11,436 bases of DNA from Actinomycetota bacterium (lineage in GTDB: Bacteria > Actinomycetota > Actinomycetes > Nanopelagicales > Nanopelagicaceae), in assembly GCA_009700405.1 (NCBI GenBank), contig WLMD01000043.1:1-11436 (forward strand), in the 5' to 3' direction. Position numbers and translations under genes: made by a program. Under the pieces are notes generated by a model. That model did no database searches. It had not been told where the DNA came from and saw only the letters and a program-made list of their open reading frames with translations. This document shows positions 7,150 through 11,436 of the stretch, piece by piece (position 1 is the first letter of the stretch; every line of letters begins with the position of its first letter).

Positions 7150-8385
7150 ATGTCACGTCGTCGCGTCGTAGTTACTGGATTAGGTGCAACCACTCCCCTG
7201 GGTGGAGATGTCGCAACTTCTTGGTCAGCGCTCCTTGCTGGCAAAAGCGGTGTGCGCACTCTTACCGATGAGTGGGCATCAACGATTCCAGTAACTATTG
7301 CGGGTCGCATAGCAGTGGAACCAAGCGAGGCAATGGAACGCGTTGAAATGCGTCGATTGGATCGATCCGAACAATTCGCGCTCATTGCAGCTCGAGAAGC
7401 CTGGAAAGATGCAGGTTCGCCAGATGTTGATCTAGAACGTTTGGGAGTTGTGATTGCATCAGGGATTGGCGGAGTAACAACGCTCCTTGATCAATATGAC
7501 ATCTTGAAAAACAAGGGCGCACGTTTTGTTAGCCCACATACCGTTCCGATGTTGATGCCTAACGGACCAGCAGCAAATGTTGGTCTTGAACTCAAAGCAA
7601 AGGCAGGCGTCCATACACCAGTAAGTGCCTGTGCATCCGGCGCTGAAGCAATTGGTTATGCCATGGAAATGATTCGCTTTGATCGTGCGGACATCATTGT
7701 TACCGGCGGAGTCGAAGCAGCAGTGCACGCGCTACCTATGGCTGCCTTCGCTGCGATGAAAGCACTCTCTACTCGCAATGACGACCCAACTCGCGCATCA
7801 CGCCCTTATGACATCGATCGTGATGGTTTTGTCTTGGGTGAAGGTGGCGGCATCTTGGTACTTGAAGAGTATGAACATGCAAAAGCTCGTGGTGCAACTA
7901 TTTATGCTGAACTTGCTGGGCAAGGTTTAACTTCAGATGGCTATCACATTGCTGCGCCAGATCCTGATGGCAGTGGCGTACAACGCGCAATCGCATTCGC
8001 ACTTCGCGATTCCGGTTTAACCACCCGTGACATTGTGCACTTGAATGCACATGCAACTTCTACACCTGTCGGCGATGTTGCTGAAGCAAATGCATTGCGT
8101 CTGGCACTTGGCAAAGATGCTGATCATGTTTCGGTATCGGCCACTAAATCCAGCACTGGTCACCTTCTAGGTGGAGCCGGTGCTATTGAATCCGTATTTA
8201 TCGTTAAAGCTTTGCAAGATCGTTTAGCGCCACCAACAATCAATATTGAAAACTTGGATCCAGCAGTGACAATTGATGTTGTTCGCGATAAGCCCCGCGC
8301 GCTACCTGCCGGCGATATCGCAGCGCTCAATGACTCCTTTGGTTTTGGCGGACACAACGTTGTATTGGCTTTCCGAACTCTGTAA
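7150..8385 (+). CDS. fabF: 3-oxoacyl-ACP synthase II (KAS II)
   Basis: FabF extends acyl-ACP chains by decarboxylative condensation with malonyl-ACP. The 411-residue protein begins MSRRRVVVTGLGATTPLGG, a standard KAS II start. The active site is complete: Cys161 in SACASGAEA, His301 in AHATSTPVGD, Lys333 in SATKSSTGH and His338 in TGHLLGGAGAIE. The C-terminus NDSFGFGGHNVVLAF is also conserved. Only one elongating synthase is present, as in the Streptomyces cluster and unlike the kasA-kasB pair of mycobacteria. accD begins three bases after its stop. The KAS II assignment over KAS I rests on context and the CASGAEA active-site segment. Confidence 0.96.
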   Translation: MSRRRVVVTGLGATTPLGGDVATSWSALLAGKSGVRTLTDEWASTIPVTIAGRIAVEPSEAMERVEMRRLDRSEQFALIAAREAWKDAGSPDVDLERLGVVIASGIGGVTTLLDQYDILKNKGARFVSPHTVPMLMPNGPAANVGLELKAKAGVHTPVSACASGAEAIGYAMEMIRFDRADIIVTGGVEAAVHALPMAAFAAMKALSTRNDDPTRASRPYDIDRDGFVLGEGGGILVLEEYEHAKARGATIYAELAGQGLTSDGYHIAAPDPDGSGVQRAIAFALRDSGLTTRDIVHLNAHATSTPVGDVAEANALRLALGKDADHVSVSATKSSTGHLLGGAGAIESVFIVKALQDRLAPPTINIENLDPAVTIDVVRDKPRALPAGDIAALNDSFGFGGHNVVLAFRTL

Positions 8386-8388
8386 TTC

Positions 8389-9780
8389 ATGACCACCCCT
8401 GAGATTGATCCTCGCGATCCACAACTTCGTTTGGCGCGCCTTCTAGATCCAGGAACCGTTCAACTAATTTCTCCCGTAGATAAATCCGGGATGCTGGCAG
8501 CAACTGGTCTCATCAAAGGAAATCGTGTTGTTGTCTTTGCATCAGATGCGACATTTCAAGGCGGCGCACTTGGAGTTGATGGCGCACAAGTAATTCTCAC
8601 CGCTTACCGTGAAGCAATGGCAACACAGTTACCGATAATTGGTATTTGGCACTCGGGTGGTGCCCGCTTGCGCGATGGCGTTTCATCTTTGCATGCATTT
8701 GGCGAAGTGTTCCAGGCGATGATTACGGCCAGTGGAAAGATTCCGCAACTCTCACTCGTACTTGGACCTACTGCAGGTGGTGGTGCATATGGACCTGCAC
8801 TGACCGATGTCGTAGTTCTTGCACCAGAGGGTCGGATATTTGTTACTGGACCTGATGTTGTGAAAAGTGTTACTGGTGAAAAAATCGATATTGCAACACT
8901 TGGCGGGCCAGATGCACATCGTAAGAACAGTGGCGTGGCACATGTAATTGCACATACCGAGCAAGAAGCATTTGATGAGATCCGCGATGTCACTGCGCTC
9001 TTTGCCAATCAAGGACATATGGCTACCGATCTTGCGGACTTCGATTTCGCTGCACTCGTTCCACCACCGACTAAGCGGGCATATGAAGTTCACCCGCTCG
9101 TCCATGCGATCTTAGATAAAGATGGAGAAGTTCTAGAACTCCACCCTCACTGGGCAGAGAACATGCTTATCGCAATTGGCAGACTGGGTGGGCGCACCGT
9201 AGGTGTCATTGCCAATAATCCACAACACTTAGGTGGCGTTCTTGATTCATCAGCTGCTGAAAAAGCTGCACGCTTTGTCCGCACGTGCGATGCCTTTGGT
9301 ATTCCACTTGTAGTCATTGCTGACGTTCCAGGTTTCCTACCGGGCGCTGGACAAGAGTGGGAAGGCGCAGTGCGCCGCGGCGCAAAATTGCTTCATGCAT
9401 TTGGTGAATCCGTGGTCCCTCGCGTCACCCTTGTTACACGGCGTGCATACGGTGGAGCCTACGTAGCGATGAATTCAAAATCTTTAGGCGCCACTCGTGT
9501 ATTTGCTTGGCCCACTGCTGAAGTTTCGGTGATGGGAGCGGTCGCAGCGGTACGCGTATTACATCGTCGATTACTTGCCGATATGCCAGAGGGTCAGCGC
9601 GAAAGCATGGAACTTGAATTGGCAGCCGAGCACGACAAGATTTCTGGTGGCGTAGAACGAGCAATCGAAATCGGCGCAGTGGATGAAATTATCGACCCAC
9701 AGAAAACTAGATCAGCCCTTGCTCAAGCAATTGCTAGTGCACCATATCGCCGTGGAAACCACGGCAATATTCCTCTTTAA
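8389..9780 (+). CDS. accD: Acyl-CoA carboxylase carboxyltransferase (beta) subunit, AccD6-like
   Basis: This subunit transfers carboxylate from carboxybiotin to acetyl-CoA and/or propionyl-CoA, giving malonyl- or methylmalonyl-CoA; the biotin-carrying alpha subunit must be encoded elsewhere. The 463 residues hold two crotonase-fold halves. The N-terminal half has HSGGARLRDGV and the oxyanion-hole loop GGGAYG (130-135); the C-terminal half has ADVPGFLPG and GGAYVAMNS (355-363). The residue after GGAY, an Asp in propionyl-specific PccB, is Val359 here, suggesting acetyl-CoA is accepted. It lies three bases after fabF with no Shine-Dalgarno sequence, so translation is probably coupled. accD6 closes the mycobacterial fabD-acpM-kasA-kasB cluster in the same way. 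The last codons contain a strong stem-loop. Confidence 0.95.
   Translation: MTTPEIDPRDPQLRLARLLDPGTVQLISPVDKSGMLAATGLIKGNRVVVFASDATFQGGALGVDGAQVILTAYREAMATQLPIIGIWHSGGARLRDGVSSLHAFGEVFQAMITASGKIPQLSLVLGPTAGGGAYGPALTDVVVLAPEGRIFVTGPDVVKSVTGEKIDIATLGGPDAHRKNSGVAHVIAHTEQEAFDEIRDVTALFANQGHMATDLADFDFAALVPPPTKRAYEVHPLVHAILDKDGEVLELHPHWAENMLIAIGRLGGRTVGVIANNPQHLGGVLDSSAAEKAARFVRTCDAFGIPLVVIADVPGFLPGAGQEWEGAVRRGAKLLHAFGESVVPRVTLVTRRAYGGAYVAMNSKSLGATRVFAWPTAEVSVMGAVAAVRVLHRRLLADMPEGQRESMELELAAEHDKISGGVERAIEIGAVDEIIDPQKTRSALAQAIASAPYRRGNHGNIPL
9744..9778 (+). terminator. Putative intrinsic terminator inside the accD 3' end
   Basis: GCCGTGG (9749-9755) and CCACGGC (9759-9765) form a perfect seven-pair stem around an AAA loop. 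After one C-A mismatch the flanking ATAT arms (9744-9747 and 9767-9770) add four more pairs. The following TTCCTCTTT is only moderately T-rich, so efficiency is uncertain. It lies in the codons for the C-terminus of AccD and ends about 30 bases before the convergent gene's stop, where a terminator is needed and no other candidate is visible. On the minus strand no T-rich tract follows it. Confidence 0.45.
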
Positions 9781-9797
9781 TACGGATTTAATACCGA
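9776..9797. repeat. Tandem 11-base direct repeat between convergent genes
   Basis: TTTAATACGGA is followed at once by TTTAATACCGA, two copies differing at one base. The repeat starts in the last codon of accD, includes its stop, and ends one base before the stop of the convergent gene, so it accounts for the whole 17-base intergenic gap. It may be a small duplication; no function is evident. Confidence 0.6.
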
Positions 9798-10559
9798 CTA
9801 ATTAGTTTTGAAGGTAACAGAGACGGTGCACGTTACAGTTTTTTCGATTGTGCTGGTGTCATAAGCGCCACCGGCTTCATTCATTGTTGAATCAGGTGTT
9901 GTGACTTGGAAAGGCCCTGTCGTAACGCTGACAACTGCGCCAATGGTTCCATTGACTGCTTTGGTGAGCGCTATCGCGCGGATTTGCGCATCTTTCATCG
10001 CTTCTTCAAGAAGCTGTGGACGCAATTTTGGAAGCGTTGAAACATAATATTGAGGACCGCCAGTATTGACGTTAACGCCTGTTTGCAAAAGTGCGCCGAT
10101 TCCTTGGCTTAACTTGGAAAGCATTTGAACATCTGTGCTCCGCACTGTTACATCACGCGATGCGTTATGGGACAAGATGCGACCTGTTGCATTTCCATTA
10201 ATGTATTCAGGATTGGCATAAGTAGATACTGCGCCAAGTGTGAATGCATCTGCAGGAACGCCACCAGCGATCAAATATGCTTTCAGTGCATCAACATCAG
10301 AGCCGACCTTGGAAATTGCAGCTGCGACTTTAGGCGTTGAGGCCTGCACGTTCAGAACCCAAACAGCATTGTCTGCAGTGGCTGAAACTTTTGCAGATCC
10401 AGTGACCGTGATTCCGTTTGCGCTTCGTGCTGCAAAACCAGTGCCAACTTTCATGAGTCCGCCGGCAAGGGCAAGTGAAACAATGACAGACGAGATGATG
10501 ATTGTGACGGCTTTGCGTCGTTCAATAGTAATAATCGGGCTTTCATTAAGTTGGCTCAT
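9798..10559 (-). CDS. SIMPL domain (DUF541) protein, membrane-anchored
   Basis: The 253-residue protein has a short basic N-terminus (Arg14, Arg15, Lys16), one hydrophobic segment (about 18-36), then a large domain that should lie outside the membrane. From residue 50 the domain shows the SIMPL/DUF541 pattern: ITVTGSAKVSATADNA at its start, EEAMKDAQIRAIALTKAV in the later helical part and VSVTTGPF before the C-terminal strand. Family members are exported proteins of largely unknown role; the name comes from a mouse protein linked to IRAK1 signalling, which says little about bacteria. The hydrophobic stretch may be a signal peptide or an anchor; no lipobox Cys is present. It ends convergent to accD and starts 30 bases after the DUF3145 stop, so the two may share a transcript. 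TAGAAT seven bases before the ATG may give it its own leaderless promoter. Confidence 0.85.
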   Translation of the reverse strand: MSQLNESPIITIERRKAVTIIISSVIVSLALAGGLMKVGTGFAARSANGITVTGSAKVSATADNAVWVLNVQASTPKVAAAISKVGSDVDALKAYLIAGGVPADAFTLGAVSTYANPEYINGNATGRILSHNASRDVTVRSTDVQMLSKLSQGIGALLQTGVNVNTGGPQYYVSTLPKLRPQLLEEAMKDAQIRAIALTKAVNGTIGAVVSVTTGPFQVTTPDSTMNEAGGAYDTSTIEKTVTCTVSVTFKTN

Positions 10560-10566
10560 GTAATTA

Positions 10567-10572
10567 ATTCTA
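10567..10572 (-). promoter_or_regulatory. Possible -10 box of the SIMPL gene
   Basis: TAGAAT (five of six bases of the -10 consensus) ends seven bases before the ATG at 10559, the spacing of a leaderless mRNA. No -35 hexamer is evident, and AGAGG lies 13 bases before the ATG, too far for a good Shine-Dalgarno sequence. Read-through from the DUF3145 gene is the alternative. Confidence 0.3.
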
Positions 10573-10589
10573 CCTCTACAGTCTCTAAA

Positions 10590-11129
10590 TTAGATTGCTT
10601 GCGATTGTGACATTCCGTTCAAATCGCCACGACGAAATTGTTCGAGTTCTAAATCCCAGGCAGTTCCCATAGCGTTCGCAAGAGCCTGCCTCAAAGAATC
10701 TTCATCGTGGTCCATCGCACCCAACAACTGGTGTTCAGTAACCAGGACACTTCCCGCGCCATCAATGAGTGCGCGATGAATACCTAGCTCTGGTGTAAAA
10801 CGATACAAAACGTTCTCCGTTACAGATTCTTCCCGGATTTCAAAACGCAGGTAATGCCATCCGCGCAAGGCACTTGCTAATTCGGCTCCAGCGCCCAATC
10901 GATCGCGCCATTCAACAGTCGTCTTATGGGTCCCGGCAACTAATGGTTGTGGCTCCCAGTTGATAACAATCGCCTTGCCTAAGAGATTTTGGATTGCCCA
11001 TTCAACATGTTTGGTCAGCGCAGCCGGGGCTGAATGAATGACGAGATAACCCTTAGATAGGGTCACGTTGGATCCCATAGTAGAAATGGTAGATCTGCCC
11101 GTGGGTTTAGGCGTGTTAATACGGTCCAT
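10590..11129 (-). CDS. DUF3145 family protein, actinobacterial
   Basis: This is a conserved protein of unknown function found in Actinobacteria. With the ATG at 11129 it has 179 residues. The DUF3145 core begins near residue 27 with GYLVIHSAPAALTKHVEWA, followed by ASALRGWHYLRFE (85-97), TPELGIH (112-118) and a C-terminal AWDLELEQFRRGD. There is no signal peptide or membrane segment, so it is probably cytoplasmic. GAGGAG four bases before the ATG supports this start. The first 25 residues are Thr/Ser/Pro-rich and are not part of the family core. An ATG at 11078 would give 162 residues, nearer the usual family length, with TACCAT seven bases before it as a possible leaderless promoter. An ATG at 11183 is less likely. 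As I recall, mycobacteria and Streptomyces also keep it close to the fab/accD region, hinting at a lipid-related role; this is inference. Confidence 0.85.
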   Translation of the reverse strand: MDRINTPKPTGRSTISTMGSNVTLSKGYLVIHSAPAALTKHVEWAIQNLLGKAIVINWEPQPLVAGTHKTTVEWRDRLGAGAELASALRGWHYLRFEIREESVTENVLYRFTPELGIHRALIDGAGSVLVTEHQLLGAMDHDEDSLRQALANAMGTAWDLELEQFRRGDLNGMSQSQAI

Positions 11130-11133
11130 GGTG

Positions 11134-11139
11134 CTCCTC
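11134..11139 (-). promoter_or_regulatory. Ribosome binding site of the DUF3145 gene
   Basis: GAGGAG on the minus strand is followed by CACC and then the ATG at 11129. The four-base spacing is short but workable. It favours this start over the in-frame ATGs at 11183 and 11078, neither of which has such a site. Confidence 0.55.
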
Positions 11140-11228
11140 ATTAAGGTCGTTTCGCGTTGGTTTGACCTTCCCCGGTCCACCACTGCGCTCTTTTACCCTC
11201 AGGAGCCGTTCAATACAGAGCTATTTTT

Positions 11229-11257
11229 ACCGTATTTGACCCAGATGCGCCAGTAAA
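11229..11257 (-). promoter_or_regulatory. Candidate DUF3145 promoter
   Basis: On the minus strand TTTACT (11257-11252) and TACGGT (11234-11229) are 17 bases apart and match four and three of six consensus positions. Transcription would begin about 90 bases before the ATG at 11129, leaving room for the Shine-Dalgarno sequence. This is a weak match and is intertwined with the candidate promoter on the other strand. Confidence 0.28.
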
Positions 11258-11263
11258 TACCTT
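11236..11263 (+). promoter_or_regulatory. Candidate promoter of the gene at the window end
   Basis: TTGACC (five of six of the -35 consensus) and TACCTT (TA...T) are separated by 16 bases. Start of transcription near 11270 would give a 5' leader of about 150 bases before the ATG at 11424, similar to the long leaders known for cold-shock genes. The -10 match is modest. Confidence 0.35.
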
Positions 11264-11372
11264 TAGGCAATCCGGGTGTGACCTAGTACTCTTTTCCCTA
11301 GTCGGACGCTTAATCAGTACCCGTTTCATGGCCTAAAGCTTTGCTCGGTATCGCTGGCGCAAGAGGATGACT

Positions 11373-11397
11373 GGTGAACGAGGATTTCTCATTCACC
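11373..11397 (+). promoter_or_regulatory. Leader hairpin before the putative cold-shock gene
   Basis: GGTGAACGAG (11373-11382) pairs with CTCATTCACC (11388-11397) in nine of ten positions, the exception being one C-A mismatch, around the loop GATTT. It ends nine bases before the Shine-Dalgarno sequence GAAGGA (11407-11412). No T-rich run follows, so it is not a terminator. A role in mRNA stability or temperature-dependent translation is inferred from position only. Confidence 0.45.
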
Positions 11398-11423
11398 CCA
11401 CATATCGAAGGAAAAGTAAAAAC

Positions 11424-11436
11424 ATGGCAACAGGCA
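11424..11436 (+). CDS. Start of a gene, probably cold-shock protein (Csp family)
   Basis: Only ATG GCA ACA GGC A is visible, encoding MATG. GAAGGA at 11407-11412 lies 11 bases upstream as ribosome binding site. MATG is the usual beginning of actinobacterial cold-shock proteins (MATGTVKWFN), small single-domain nucleic-acid chaperones, and a long structured leader is also typical of such genes. Four residues cannot prove identity, and other proteins could start this way. An in-frame ATG at 11367 would place MTGERGFLIHPTYRRKSKN ahead of it; this does not resemble a Csp and is more likely leader. Confidence 0.5.

Larger units (their letters stand above)
11130..11423. other. Divergent intergenic region with no gene
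   Basis: These 294 bases separate the DUF3145 gene (minus) from the partial gene at the window end (plus). They hold the DUF3145 ribosome binding site, candidate promoters for both directions near 11229-11263, a spaced CCTAGT direct repeat (11282-11287 and 11297-11302), and a hairpin before the plus-strand gene. An ATG at 11367 is in frame with the ATG at 11424 and could extend that gene by 19 residues, but it has no properly spaced Shine-Dalgarno sequence. No tRNA or other recognised RNA gene is seen. Confidence 0.6.

Noticed and set aside
8604..9008. Minus-strand open frame of 134 codons inside accD
   Set aside because: It lies wholly opposite conserved AccD sequence; its open length comes from accD codon use and it has no family resemblance.
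9798..9805. CTAATTAG palindrome at the SIMPL stop
   Set aside because: It is an eight-base A/T-rich palindrome that includes a stop codon; too short and too common to mean anything by itself.
10240..10563. Plus-strand open frame of 107 codons opposite the SIMPL gene
   Set aside because: It is antisense to a protein with a clear domain and membrane segment, and has no supporting signals.
11341..11362. Second leader stem TTGC...GCAA upstream of the window-end gene
   Set aside because: It has only four pairs around a 14-base loop, which chance explains.

Overview
The window reads as a stretch of core chromosome from an actinobacterium. Three things point there: the fatty-acid synthase II cluster fabD-fabH-acpP-fabF in the Streptomyces order, closed by an AccD6-type acyl-CoA carboxylase beta subunit as in mycobacteria; a DUF3145 gene, a family I know only from Actinobacteria; and an etfB-etfA-iscS string matching the mycobacterial fixA-fixB-...-iscS neighbourhood. 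Base composition is clearly lower in GC than Streptomyces or Mycobacterium, with many A/T-ending codons, and intergenic gaps are tiny. That combination suits a streamlined low-GC lineage such as the freshwater acI group (Nanopelagicales). The lineage is an inference; no rRNA or other marker gene is present.

Layout. Positions 1-2713 (minus strand): etfB and etfA (electron-transfer flavoprotein) overlap by four bases and lead into iscS, a cysteine desulfurase cut by the window edge just after its catalytic cysteine. Positions 2779-4863 (plus): glgX, a glycogen debranching enzyme of family GH13, divergent from etfB. Positions 4903-9780 (plus): fabD-fabH-acpP-fabF-accD, a compact operon for making malonyl-ACP (with a carboxylase alpha subunit encoded elsewhere), priming and extending fatty acids. 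A strong stem-loop in the last codons of accD may terminate it. Positions 9798-11129 (minus, convergent): a membrane-anchored SIMPL-domain (DUF541) protein and, upstream of it, the DUF3145 gene. Positions 11130-11423: a divergent intergenic region leading to a plus-strand gene of which only the first four codons (MATG) are visible, probably a cold-shock protein with a long, structured 5' leader.

How the genes fit together: AccD and FabD supply malonyl-CoA and malonyl-ACP, FabH starts chains on AcpP and FabF elongates them. GlgX handles carbon stores. EtfAB passes electrons from flavin dehydrogenases, and IscS supplies sulfur for Fe-S clusters and tRNA thiolation. I found no mobile element, CRISPR array, RNA gene or defence system, and nothing I would call a new multigene system. 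What merits a second look is regulatory: -10 hexamers placed only 6-7 bases before start codons (leaderless transcripts), a terminator-like hairpin inside a coding sequence, a palindrome against the fabD promoter, and a hairpin in the putative cold-shock leader.
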